This document shows, in pieces, positions 33,942 to 45,142 of a DNA stretch of 64,000 nucleotides. The notes beneath the pieces are model-generated. The model ran no database searches, had not been told where the DNA came from, and was given only the letters and a program-made list of their open reading frames with translations. Positions within the stretch are counted from its first letter, which is position 1, and each line of letters starts with the position of its first letter. Made by a program: the position numbers and the translations under genes. Source of the DNA: Amphiura filiformis (lineage: Eukaryota > Echinodermata > Ophiuroidea > Amphilepidida > Amphiuridae); the NCBI RefSeq assembly GCF_039555335.1, contig NC_092636.1, positions 53,499,706 to 53,563,705 on the forward strand, given 5' to 3'.

Positions 33942-35636
33942 ATCTTCTCAAAGGAGATTATTACAGTCAAAGGACATAATCTGATGACATAATATTGATC
34001 TCTGGTTATTGTTAAATAGTTTATTGGTGTAGGCTTTAGAATTGTGCATGTAAATGCCTACATTGTTACAAATAACTGTATATTGATTTTTGGAACGCCC
34101 TATATGGGAATTAAATATTTAAATGTGATATAGCAATTCTTTAAACTATTTTGAAAATATTTTCTAAATTTAAAGTGTAATTGATTACAAATGCTACAAC
34201 TAATGGCACTTTTACACTAAATTAAGAAATTTAAATATATGACTTTTTTTAACACCCTGTATAACACAGTGGGCTTAACAATTATAGTGCAAACTATATA
34301 AATGAAAGGACTAATTACACACATTCCATTTCCAAATATCAAGTTCATTTTCCAATTTAATATACCGGTACTTTGTAGAAATATTGAAGTGGTAAAGGAA
34401 TGTTATTTTTGGGTATTTTTCATTGAATCACCCTGTATATTTTTGGCACACCCTGTATATCCATTCAAACTCTACAGATTTGCAATCCTGGCAATATATG
34501 CTTTCTAAAAATGTATACCTTTACATAGTTTAGGTCAAATGTAGGGACAGGCATAAAAATTTCCAATTGATTCTATTAACCTGAATTGTTGTTTATTGGA
34601 AGAGAGAACTTCTCAGAAACAATTTGACACCAAAACCAATCTTCTACTGTATTGCTAAGTGAAGTTATAATGAAATTACTGTCGGAACATTATAGGCCCT
34701 ATTTTATGATATAAGACTTACCATTAGGAGTGCATGGGGACTTGATAATTTTTGTGCCCCCTTGTCAATTTTTTGTTTTCATTGTGATTTAACCTAATTT
34801 TTGTTGAATATTATGTACCGATATCATTTTCATCAGATCTGTGAAATTTTGTATGAAAATTCAAATTTTAAAGTGGTAAAAATGTGATTTTTGTGCTGAT
34901 TTTGGTCAAATTTTGCCATTTTGAGCCCGTTTTAGCCCAAAACGGTGATTTTTACCAAGCGATTTATACAAAAAAGTGCATTATCCCAGGAAATAAGTAA
35001 ACTGGAATAGTTATGTGAAAAGGGTGAAAGTTTTTGTCAAACCATGTCTCCCTTTTAAAGATGAATTCTGGGTCAAAATTGACTTTTTTCCCAAAAATGG
35101 CCTTTTTTAGCCCCTTTTTTGACCAAAATGATGATTTTTCCCACGGAAAAAATACTAAAAAGTGAAGCCAATATTGCATTCTGGTTCCTAAAGCATTGAA
35201 TCTGTTGTCAATGCAAACTAGAGCATCTGAAGACAATTAATTTTGGTTTTATTCATCATTTTCTCCAGAAATTGTGGTTTTTTTTACTTTTCAGTGGCAC
35301 AGATTTATGGCTTTTTTATATCAAGTTAAATAGTGCCCTCGCTCAGATATGCCTGTTCCTAGCAAATGTGTTAACTGAGGTTTGCTTTTCATACCGGTAG
35401 GCCTACCTATAATCATTATGCTCATGCATACATGCTCTCACTCAGCTCACGACACTTGTCTGTCATTCTGTAGTTTTTAACTTCTCCAGTTGTTTGTCTC
35501 CAGTTGTGGCTTGTGCCTGATCTTCTGGGTTTATACATGTACCTATGTGTAGCGCACACGCACAATAAATCCATGTGCTTTTGTTTTTTAATGCTAGATG
35601 CTAACTCTGTCTGCTTATTTGTCCTTTTTCTGATAG
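33942..35636. other. Intron or upstream region of TIMM10B, unresolved
   Basis: The TIMM10B exon at 35637 needs an upstream exon encoding the initiator Met and roughly 10-15 residues. I could not identify it here; it may lie here, further left or within repeats. Around 34249-34470 the motif CACCCTGTATA occurs three times, resembling mariner-type TIR ends seen at 11743-11753. A dispersed repeat occupies 34818-35100. Confidence 0.5.
34818..35100 (-). repeat. Interspersed repeat, copy 2 (inverted partner at 12.5 kb)
   Basis: Reverse-complement match to 12488-12776. Shared pieces are CTGTGAAATTTTGTATGAAA, AGTGCATT, GGGTGAAAG, CATGTCTCCCTTTT and GGTCAAAATTGACTT. Copies are well diverged, so the family is old. 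Confidence 0.8.
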
Positions 35637-35732
35637 CTGAGAGATTTCCTACAGATGTATAACAAGTTCACAGAAGAATGCTTCACAAGATGTATCCAGA
35701 ATCTCAACTACCGTGCGGTGACACCAGAGGAG
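35637..35732 (+). CDS. TIMM10B: TIMM10B internal exon (first CX3C motif)
   Basis: A 96-nt exon, phase 0 at both ends, between a TTTTTCTGATAG acceptor and a GAG|GTAAG donor. It encodes [19 protein letters not shown] then [13 protein letters not shown]. The CFTRC is the first CX3C of the twin CX3C signature of small TIM proteins, preceded by the LRDFL..YN segment typical of TIMM10B (Tim10b). Joined to the next exon, the two CX3C motifs are 15 residues apart, as in the vertebrate protein from memory. Small TIMs act in the mitochondrial intermembrane space, and their four cysteines form two intramolecular disulfides. TIMM10B works with TIMM9 and TIMM10 at the TIM22 complex to insert carrier proteins into the inner membrane. 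The upstream start-codon exon was not found. Confidence 0.93.
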
Positions 35733-35798
35733 GTAAGACAGTCAAGCATCAAATCTTTGTTTCCTAACCACTAAGGTATTTTTGTTTTACCTATAGCC

Positions 35799-35997
35799 CA
35801 GTGTGTAACTAGAGTTGTTAGCGCCCGGGGCAAGAAACAAAATTGGCACCCCTACCCCCCACCCAAGAATATCTTAGACACGCTGCTGACACAGGGGTGT
35901 GGGAATGGCATCGGCATTATGATATCATAAGTGAGACCGATTTGGCGCCTCCCTAGTGGTAGCGCCCGGGGCACGTTGCCCCCTAGTTACGCCATTG
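35799..35997. mobile_element. ~200-bp MITE in TIMM10B intron
   Basis: The left end CAGTGTGTAACTAG and the right end CTAGTTACGCCATTG are imperfect inverses. Just inside them, GCGCCCGGGGCA occurs on both sides in the same orientation. It is flanked by CTATAGCC (35791-35798) and TTATAGCC (35998-36005), a 7-of-8 match that fits an 8-bp target duplication. hAT-like by duplication length, but the TSD does not fit nTnnnnAn well. Confidence 0.72.
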
Positions 35998-36028
35998 TTA
36001 TAGCCCCCTCTCCAGAAGTATTTAATTA

Positions 36029-36419
36029 CCGTAACCACCCAGGTATAAGCCCACCTTCAGGTATAAGCCCACCCCCTATTTTTCAAAACATTCTGGGAAC
36101 AAGGGTGCACTCGGCTATAAGCCCAGTACTAAATTTTGGTCAAGTTCTTAAATCAAATCAATGCTTTTCTCCCGGGCTTTTCTCTCACATTTAAGAACAA
36201 ATATAAAAAAAATATCAGTTGATCATTAACATTCCACACTTAGAATTTTAAGAAATTGACATAGATGATAAAATTACTGGTACATTGGGCTTATACAAAT
36301 GGGGATGATTTTTCTTATTTCTAAATTCAAGTATTAGCCCTCCTCGGTTATAAGCCCACCCCCATTTTTGAAGTGAAATCTGCCATCTAGGGGGTGGGCT
36401 TATACTCGAGTGGTTACGA
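36029..36419. mobile_element. TA-flanked MITE in TIMM10B intron
   Basis: Left end CCGTAACCAC.. then GGTATAAGCCCACC; right end GGTGGGCTTATA.. then GTGGTTACGA. Each is flanked by TA (36027-36028 and 36420-36421), compatible with Tc1/mariner mobilisation. GTATAAGCCCACC-type sequence is repeated two to three times near each end. 391 bp, no coding capacity (the open frame 35931-36194 crosses two elements). Confidence 0.8.
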
Positions 36420-36775
36420 TATATATTTGTACTTGCTCAAGTAGCATTTGATTGGGTTCTTTTTTTATCAGCATAAAATTGCCTAAAACGGCCTAAAATG
36501 ATGAGGCTATAGCACCCTTTCCAGCCTTCTATAGACTTATTGTGTAAAATGAAAAGGTCCACAAAAAATAAATACAATCTGTACAATATATTTTTTTAGT
36601 ATGTATGGTCAAAAATAAAATGTCCATCTTAAACATAGGTGATCATGGCCAAACCAAGTGTGACACAAAATCAGAAACATTTCAAATTGTCACCTTTTGA
36701 GATTTTTATATCTTTCAATAAAGATTAGAAAAATAAGCTTGAAAATGACACAAATATTTGGGTTTTTTTTATATA

Positions 36776-37632
36776 CCGGGTGTCCCCAAAAAAGGTTACA
36801 TGTAGATTTTTGAAAACAATCTAACTTAATGTTAACAAATATAAATGTAATTTTCATGACATAATCTATGTACCCCCTACTAGTACCCCTGTGAATGTCA
36901 AGTTCACAACGTGTGTATTTAGATCGCATTCCACGCATTCCTGAGCAAGCTGTTTACATGTTTACGTGACATAATGCAACACAAGGTTCGCTGCCCGCAC
37001 ACTGCGTAAAGTGCATTTGGCGGGTCATGTAGGTCCAGCTATAGCATGGTAGACGCAGTATTTTATTTTGTTCAACAGATAATTAAACTTCGAGAGTTCG
37101 GTCAGAAAATGGACAATATTCTTACAGTATATGCAGCAATTTCAACTCAACAAAACCCGAACAAAGCCTAAATGCAAATTGTTATTAATTTTAGTTGATG
37201 GCAGGAGATGCAGCGTGCAGAAATGCCTTCACCAAAAAGTGTTCCTCTCTAATGACCATCTTTATTTTTACCAACAAGAGTCAAGAAGCTCTATAAGAGA
37301 TGTGCAATATTTAATTGTCAATGTGGTTCTTTAGTGCAAAAAGTTTTTCAACCATGAAAAAAAGATAGAAAGAAAAAGTAATAAAAAAAATAGAACAAAA
37401 AAGATGTGCTTGTGTTTTTTGTTGTGCGATATTTTGATGATTAGTCACTCTTGACACCCCTGTCATCTTGCGCTCATAAGTTAAGTTGCTTTTAAGATAA
37501 GGAGTTGAAACTTAGCAGACAATTACATGAAGGATGGATAAATAATACCTTAAATAAATGACAGTGTTTTGTTGTACCATCGCAAAATGTGGTTCATTTT
37601 ATATATATGTAACCTTTTTATGGGACACCTTG
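36776..37632. mobile_element. Mariner-like element in TIMM10B intron
   Basis: Left end CCGGGTGTCCCC followed by AAAAAAGGTTACAT; right end TGTAACCTTTTTATGGGACA then CCTTG. The ends are inverted copies and are flanked by TA (36774-36775 and 37633-37634). The CxGGGTGTCCC-type end resembles that of the relic at 10742-11751. I could not identify a transposase with confidence in the 857 bp. Confidence 0.8.
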
Positions 37633-37833
37633 TATATAGCAAGATGTGGGTTTCCAAGGGTTCTTTAAAATGGCCATTTAGTAGAAATCCAATTATGAGT
37701 TAAAGCAATGAATTATTACAACAATGAAATATACCAATACAATTGATTTCTTCAGGTCATTATATACAAACTTTGAGAAATATTCTGCTTTTGTTCATAT
37801 TAGTTTATTTCTGTGCATCTTTTCATGTTGCAG

Positions 37834-38187
37834 CAAGCCTGTACAGACAGATGTGCAACCAAACTCGTCAACATCAACCACCGCCTCATATGGAAATACA
37901 TGGAAATCAACCCACTTAATAAACAATTAGCCCAATTAGAAGCCCAAGCAGCACAGGAACAACAGCAGCAGGTGGATGGTACTGCCACTCAGGGTGATGT
38001 ACCACAGAATCTTGCAGCTCAAGTGAAAGATGTATTTGGTGAAGAGACACAGATTACGGACAATTTAAAGAATGTTGTTGATGGTGATAAGACTGTAGTA
38101 TCTCAATCAACTAATGTAGATTCAAATAGCATGATTAAAGCATCCACAGACTCTTCAACATCATCGCAAGTTTCTGAAAATTCATGA
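37834..38187 (+). CDS. TIMM10B: TIMM10B terminal exon (second CX3C motif)
   Basis: Opens after TTTCATGTTGCAG and continues in phase 0: QACTDRCATKLVNINHRLIWKYM. CTDRC is the second CX3C. The following KLV..NHRL..YM..NP helix is characteristic of TIMM10B. The remaining ~85 residues are an extended, Gln/Ala- and Ser/Thr-rich, probably disordered tail (EAQAAQEQQQQ, then STDSSTSSQ) ending at TGA 38185-38187. The two exons give 149 residues, already longer than the roughly 100-residue vertebrate protein, so the extension is C-terminal. The upstream ATG at 37813 lies in the intron and is not the start. No convincing AATAAA was found close downstream. Confidence 0.94.
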   Translation, partial: QACTDRCATKLVNINHRLIWKYMEINPLNKQLAQLEAQAAQEQQQQVDGTATQGDVPQNLAAQVKDVFGEETQITDNLKNVVDGDKTVVSQSTNVDSNSMIKASTDSSTSSQVSENS

Positions 38188-39254
38188 CCTGTGAGGTCGT
38201 AGGTTAATTATAATTTTAGAGTCGAGCCTTGAAATACAGGGAAGCCACCAAGGCAGGCCCTGGCCTCTGTTGCCCTTGGTGTCCCTCAATTTCAAAGCAT
38301 TCTTCAGTGTAAAATCCGATTCAGGCTGCGATATCACAGCCGTCTTGAGTGCTCACTGCACAATCATTTCATGGATGCGGATTCAAGTACCGTGTAGACA
38401 CTTTCTAATATGGATGCACATTCCGGGAGATCACATTGATGCCGGCGTTTTAATGCTGATGCCACTCTTGTGTAGACTTCTCCGTAGTCCACTTGCTCAT
38501 TGTGCATAAATCTGGCTATTAGTATTACATTTAACCATAAAACTCTGATTTGTATTAATTTGTGGTGCGCAATTGATAGATTTTCACATTTGATCTTTTC
38601 AATCACCGACCAGTGTTCTAAATTGGTAAATTACTGGTATTTTACATCGGTAATTACCTGGTAATTTACCATATTTTATTTTACTTTCCGAAAAATATAT
38701 AGGTAAAATAAGTGTTTCTAGAAAAATTCTCAAATTTCATAATTTGTACAAAATTCAAACTTTATGTTAATCTTTCATTTATTACAATATTTTGTGTTCT
38801 GATTGACAAATTTAACAGCTACATATAATCCATTATATACCAGGGTTTAATGTGCATCCCCCCAGGATTCTACCAAACTAACTTTTTTAGCTTCCTTTTA
38901 TGGTTCTATAACACGTTCAAGATGTTAACAAAAATAATTCCTGGCACTCAGGTCATATTCAAGGTCAAAAGTCAACACAGTGGTCAAATTTTAAAGTTGC
39001 TCAAACCTGGTTAAAAAGCAACCCAAATTATTCCTTTCATTTCAAGGATTCCAAAAAAGTATAGTTTGACCTACCTCCGACATACCGCTCTTGAGTTATC
39101 AGCAAAAAGGTCAAATCTTGATGCGAGGGTGTTTTTTTGGCCACTTGATGAATAACATGATGAATAAAATAAGTTTGTTTGTTTTTTAGACATTTTTGAA
39201 CCATTTGACCTCCAATATACATCAGAAACTATTAATCTTGATCAAAACAAAAGG
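38188..39254. other. TIMM10B 3' flank up to the satellite edge
   Basis: Probably includes the TIMM10B 3' UTR. An inverted pair GGTAAATTAC (38625-38634) and GTAATTTACC (38661-38670) forms a small hairpin. Open frames at 38270-38509, 38364-38606 and 39037-39222 have no recognisable motif. The satellite starts abruptly near 39255. Confidence 0.5.
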
Positions 39255-41080
39255 ACGTTTGACATTTTTATTTGATCTTCAGGGGCACATCACCATTACC
39301 AGATTACGCTTCCCAACTTGCAAAAAAAGCCTCTCGGAAATCTCTTCTAATTATTTCCCTGCAATAGATAGAGCAATGAAATTGGGCATGGTTATGGGAT
39401 GATCCATAAGCTGTAATATATTTTCGTTTGCACATAGATCGCCAATGTCAGGTTTTGTTTTTTTTCTTTCTTTTTGTTGTTGTTTTGTTTGTTTGTTGCA
39501 AATTTGATATTTTTAACCCTTCCCGTGATTTCTAAGCGGTTAAAAACTCAATTCTTGGGATTTTACATCGATACATGATTTGGGCGATTAGTCCGCCACG
39601 ACAGATTTAAAATCATTTTTTCTGCTCATAATTTCATCAAACCCATCCCAGGTTTAATATTGCATCAAAGAAAGGTATCTCAGACTCATGTTGGCTGAAA
39701 ATTAAACAAATAAGCTTAATTTCTACGCTTTTACAGGGACTATTTACGGGTTGCACTTTTTCACAGCGGAATCTTATGGTGGTGTGCCCCCTTAGAAGAT
39801 AGCATACCAGTAAAATGATTCGCTTTATCTCGTTCAGCAGACAAAAACGACAACCAACGGGCATTTAAATTTGAGCTATCTGCAGTTGGTAGCAAAACCA
39901 CACGAATGCAACAAACACCAAATGACATAAAACAGATAGAGAAATGCAAAAGCTTTATTTCAAAGTTTGTTTCAGTGTTATACGATATTCGGGTCTTGAG
40001 ATATTTCAATTTTAATATTACCCATGTAAATCAATGCAGGAGCTCTATAGACACCGGCACCAGAATCGAGCAAATTACGGCATGTCTCGCCTCATTTTCT
40101 TTTAGTTTAAAGTTATGGTAAATTCGTGTTTTTACTATTACAACTATTACAACTGACGATAGCTTAAATTAAATTGATGGTGTAATTTGGGTCTCCAGTA
40201 GGCCTAGTGCTATATACTGAAGATTAAATTAAAATATTCAAGCAGTTAGGTCTGCAGATTGTGACATTATTTTGGAAACGGAGTACGAGAACGTCATAAG
40301 CGTAACGGATGCGCGCAGAACGCCTGCAGTATCAAATTATCGCGTTTTTTACGCAATCCCGCGCGACATTCGATCTGTCAATCATCTTCAGTAGAATAGC
40401 AAACCATGGATGAATAATATATGCGTTGACGACTTTTTCCCAGTCATAGTATTACTAATCAAAAGTTGCGTAAGACGGTATTTTGTTTATTTCAATCAAA
40501 ATATTTCTGCTCATAAAACGTGTTTTAAAATGAGTTTTTCCCATTATAATGAATTCATGCGCATTTGCTATCTACCGAAGATAGCTTAAATTTAATGAAT
40601 TTTGTTACTCTTACCTCTTGAACGAAATAGATTGATGTTTTTAGAATTGTGATAGTGGTGCTATCTATGCAAAATCAATGCAAAATTTCTAAGTGTTGTG
40701 ATATTTTCTTTTTCTAGGCATAATAATTATGTTGAATCCACGTGTTTTTCCTATCTACTGAAGATAACTCAAATGAAATGCATGTTGTCATTTTGTCTCA
40801 AAGAGATAGCTTAATATTGTAGAGCCCTGTTAGTGGTGCTATCTACTGAAGACAAAGAAATTTCCAGTATGGTGGTCAAAAATAAACATTTTAAAAGCAA
40901 GCACTAAATAAACCTGTTTAAAGCAAGTCTTCACTGCTTTAAATTTGATTTGGATCTTCAGTAGATATTTATAGCACCAGCAGGCCTACTTCTAACATAT
41001 CAATCCATCTCGTTCAGGAGACAAAAATGACAACGAGGGCCTGCATTTTATTTCAGCTATCTTCAGTAGATAAGAAAGAA

Positions 41081-41100
41081 AACACATTATTCTCCCTGCA
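41081..41100. other. Deletion junction shortening the first two units
   Basis: Here AACACAT, which elsewhere precedes GAATTTAAAATTAAACC, is joined directly to TTATTCTCCCTGCAATAG, which elsewhere lies roughly 325 bp further on. The spacing of unit landmarks drops to 1746 bp at this point, so a single deletion spans the unit 1/unit 2 boundary. Confidence 0.88.
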
Positions 41101-43073
41101 ATAGATAGAGCAATGAAATTGGGCATGGTTATGGGATGATCCATAAGCTGTAATATATTTTCGTTTGCACATAGATCGCCAATGTCAGGTTTTTTTCTTT
41201 CTTTTTTTTTTTTTTTTTTTTTGCTTGTTTGTTGCAAATTTGATATTTTTAACCCTTCCCGTGATTTCTAAGCGGTTAAAAACTCAATTCTTGGGATTTC
41301 ACATTGATACATGATTTGGGCGATTAGTCCGCCACGACAGATTTAAAATATTTTTTTCTGCTCATAATTTCATCAAACCCATACCAGGTTTAATATTGCA
41401 TCAAAGAAAGGTATCTCAGACTCATGTTGGCTGAAAAATTAAACAAATAAGCTTAATTTCTACGTTTTACAGGGACTAAAGTGACTATTTTACGGGTTGC
41501 ACTTTTTCACAGCGGAATCTTATGGTGGTGTGGCCCCTTAGAAGATAGCATACCAGTAAAATGATTCGCTTTATCTCGTTCAGCAGACAAAAACGACAAC
41601 CAACGGGCATTTAAATTTGAGCTATCTGCAGTTGGTAGCAAAACCACACGAATGCAACAAACACCAAATGACATAAAACAGATAGAGAAATGCAAAAGCT
41701 TTATTTCAAAGTTTGTTTCAGCGTTATACGGTATTCGGTTCTTGAGATATTTCAATTTTAATATTACCCATGTAAATCAATGCAGGAGCTCTATAGACAC
41801 CGGCACCAGAATCGAGCAAATTACGGCATGTCTCGCCACATTTTCTTTTAGTTTAAAGTTATGGTAAATTCGTGTTTTTACTATTACAACTATTACAACT
41901 GTCGATAGCTTAAATTAAATTAATGGTGTAATTTGGGTCTCCAGTAGGCCTAGTGCTATATACTGAAGATTAAATTAAAATATTCAAGCAGTTAGGTCTG
42001 CAGATTGTGACATTATTTTGGAAACGGAGTACGAGAACGTCATAAGCGTAACGGATGCGCGCGATAACGCCTGCAGTATCAAATTATCGCGTTTTTTACG
42101 AAATCCCGCGCGATAGTCGATCTGTCAATCATCTTCAGTAGAATAGCAAACCATGGATGAATAATATATGCGTTGACGACTTTTTTCCCAGTCATAGTAT
42201 TACTAATCAAAAGTTGCGAAGACGGTATTTTGTTTATTTCAATCAAAATATTTCTGCTCATAAAACGTGTTTTAAAATGAGTTTTTCCCGTTATAATGAA
42301 TTCATGCGCATTTGATATCTACCGAAGATAGCTTAAATTTAATGAATTTTGTTACTCTTACCTCTTGAACGAAATAGATTGATGTTTTTAGAATTGTGAT
42401 AGTGGCGCTATCTATGCAAAATCAAAGCAAAATGTCTAAGTGTTGTGATATTTTCTTTTTCTAGGCATAATAATTATGTTGAATCCACGTGTTTTTCCTA
42501 TCTACTGAAGATAACTCAAATGAAATGCCTGTTGTCATTTTGTCTCAAAGAGATAGCTTAATATTGTAGAGCCCTGTTAGTGGTGCTATCTACTGAAGAC
42601 AAAGAAATTTCCAGTATGGTGGTCAAAAATAAACATTTTAAAAGCAAGCACTAAATAAACCTGTTTAAAGCAAGTCTTCACTGCTTTAAATTTGATTTGG
42701 ATCTTCAGTAGATATTTATAGCACCAGGAGGCCTAATTCTAACATATCAATCCATCTCGTTCAGGAAACAAAAATGACAACGTAGGCCTGCATTTTATTT
42801 CAGCTATCTTCAGTAGATAAGAAAGAAAACACATGAATTTAAAATTAAACCAAAACAAAATGTCGATGTCGCAACACTTGGAATTTTAATTTGATTCTCA
42901 GTAGATATAGCACCAGTAGGCCTCATCCGATTCCAAAATATCACTCTATCTCGGCAGGGGGCAAAAACGACAACATAGGCCTGCATTTTATTTCAGCAGC
43001 TATATACCTATTCAGTAGATAGAACAAACAAAACACATGAAATTAAAATTATAAACCAAAACAAAATATCGCA

Positions 43074-45142
43074 ACGTTTGACATTTTTATTTGATCTTCA
43101 GGGGCACATCACCATTACCAGATTACGCTTCCCAACGTGCAAAAAAGCCTCTCGAAATCTCTTCTAATTATTTCCCTGCAATAGATAGAGCAATGAAATT
43201 GGGCATGGTTATGGGATGATCCATAAGCTGTAATATATTTTCGTTTGCACATAGATCGCCAATGTCAGGTTTTTTTTTTTTCTTTTTTTTTTTTGTTTGT
43301 TTGTTTGTTTGTTGCAAATTTGATATTTTTAACCCTTCCCGTGATTTCTAAGCGGTTAAAAACTCAATTCTTGGGATTTTACATCGATACATGCTTTGGG
43401 CGATTAGTCCGCCACGACAGATTTAAAATCATTTTTTTCTGCTCATAATTTCATCAAACCCATCCCAGGTTTAATATTGCATCAAAGAAAGGTATCTCAG
43501 ACTCAGGTTGGCTGAAAAATTAAACAAATAAGCTTAATTTCTACGTTTTACAGGGACTATTTACGGGTTGCACTTTTTCACAGCGGAATCTTATGGTGGT
43601 GTGCCCCCTTAGAAGATAGCATACCAGTAAAATGATTCGCTTTATCTCGTTCAGCAGACAAAAACGACAACCAACGGGCATTTAAATTTGAGCTATCTGC
43701 AGTTGGTAGCAAAACCACACGAATGCAACAAACACTAAATGACATAAAACAGATAGAGAAATGCAAAAGCTTTATTTCAAAGTTTGTTTCAGCGTTATAC
43801 GATATTCGGGTCTTGAGATATTTCAATTTTAATATTACCCATGTAAATCAATGCAGGAGCTCTATAGACACCGGCACCAGAATCGAGCAAATTACGGCAT
43901 GTCTCGCCACATTTTCTTTTAGTTTAAAGTTATGGTAAATTCGTGTTTTTACTATTACAACTATTACAACTGGCGATAGCTTAAATTAAATTGATGGTGT
44001 AATTTGGGTCTCCAGTAGGCCTAGTGCTATATACTGAAGATTAAATTAAAATATTCAAGCAGTTAGGTCTGCAGATTGTGACATTATTTTGGAAACGGAG
44101 TACGAGAACGTCATAAGCGTAACGGATGCGCGCATAACGCCTGCAGTATCAAATTATCGCGTTTTTACGCAATCCCGCGTGACATTCGATCTGTCAATCA
44201 TCTTCAGTAGAATAGCAAACCATGGATGAATAATATGTGCGTTGACGACTTTTTCCCAGTCATAGTATTACTAATCAAAAGTTGCGTAAGACGGTATTTT
44301 GTTTATTTCAATCAAAATATTTCTGCTCATAAAACGTGTTTTAAAATGAGTTTTTCCGTTATAATGAATTCATGCGCATTTGCTATCTACCGAAGATAGT
44401 TTAAATTTAATGAATTTTGTTACTCTTACCTCTTGAACGAAATAGATTGATGTTTTTAGAATTGTGATAGTGGCGCTATCTAGGCAAAATCAAAGCAAAA
44501 TTTCTAAGTGTTGCGATATTTTCTTTTTTTAGGCATAATAATTATGTTGAATCCACGTGTTTTTCCTATCTACTGAAGATAACTCAAATGAAATGCCTGT
44601 TGTCATTTTGTCTCAAAGAGATAGCTTAATATTGTAGAGCCCTGTTAGTGGTGCTATCTACTGAAGACAAAGAAATTTCCAGTATGGTGGTCAAAAATAA
44701 ACATTTTAAAAGCAAGCACTAAATAAACCTGTTTAAAGCAAGTCTTCACTGCTTTAAATTTGATTTGGATCTTCAGTAGATATTTATAGCACCAGCAGGC
44801 CTAATTCTAACATATCAATCCATCTCGTTCAGGAGACAAAAATGACAACGTAGGCCTGCATTTTATTTCAGCTATCTTCAGTAGATAAGAAAGAAAACAC
44901 ATGAATTTAAAATTAAACCAAAACAAAATGTCGATGTCGCAACACTTGGAATTTTAATTTCATTCTCAGTAGATATAGCACCAGTAGGCCTCATTCGATT
45001 CCAAAATATCATTCTATCTCGGGCAGGGGGCAAAAACGACAACATAGGCCTGCATTTTATTTTAGCAGCTATATACCTATTCAGTAGATAGAACAAACAA
45101 AACACATGAAATGAAAATTATAAACCAAAACAAAATATCGCA
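43074..45142. repeat. Representative 2069-bp unit, mosaic of inverted modules
   Basis: Within this unit one module recurs in both orientations. Forward copies: about 43610-43711, 44765-44885 and 44960-45088, each with TATCTCG..CAG..GACAAAAA.GACAAC, then GGCCTGCATTTTATTT and a CTATCTTCAGTAGATA-type end. The latter two are tandem about 195 bp apart. Reverse copies: about 44385-44490 and 44565-44668, with CTATCTAC[CT]GAAGATA, then AAATG, GTTGTCATTTTGTCTC or CTTGAACGAAATAGATTGAT, and GTGGTGCTATCT. A weaker reverse copy lies at about 43970-44045. The unit therefore reads forward, three reverse, two forward. Confidence 0.8.

Larger units (their letters stand above)
35733..37833 (+). other. TIMM10B: TIMM10B intron filled with three DNA elements
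   Basis: A GTAAG donor and a TTTCATGTTGCAG acceptor bound this 2.1-kb intron. It carries non-autonomous elements at 35799-35997, 36029-36419 and 36776-37632, which account for about two-thirds of its length. Confidence 0.9.

Noticed and set aside
36690..37334. Frames inside the mariner-like intronic element as transposase
   Set aside because: No DDE-type motif could be read; frames are short and on opposite strands.
37813..37833. ATG at 37813 as the TIMM10B start
   Set aside because: It lies upstream of the TTGCAG acceptor in intron sequence; similarity to TIMM10B begins exactly after the AG and continues from the previous exon in phase.
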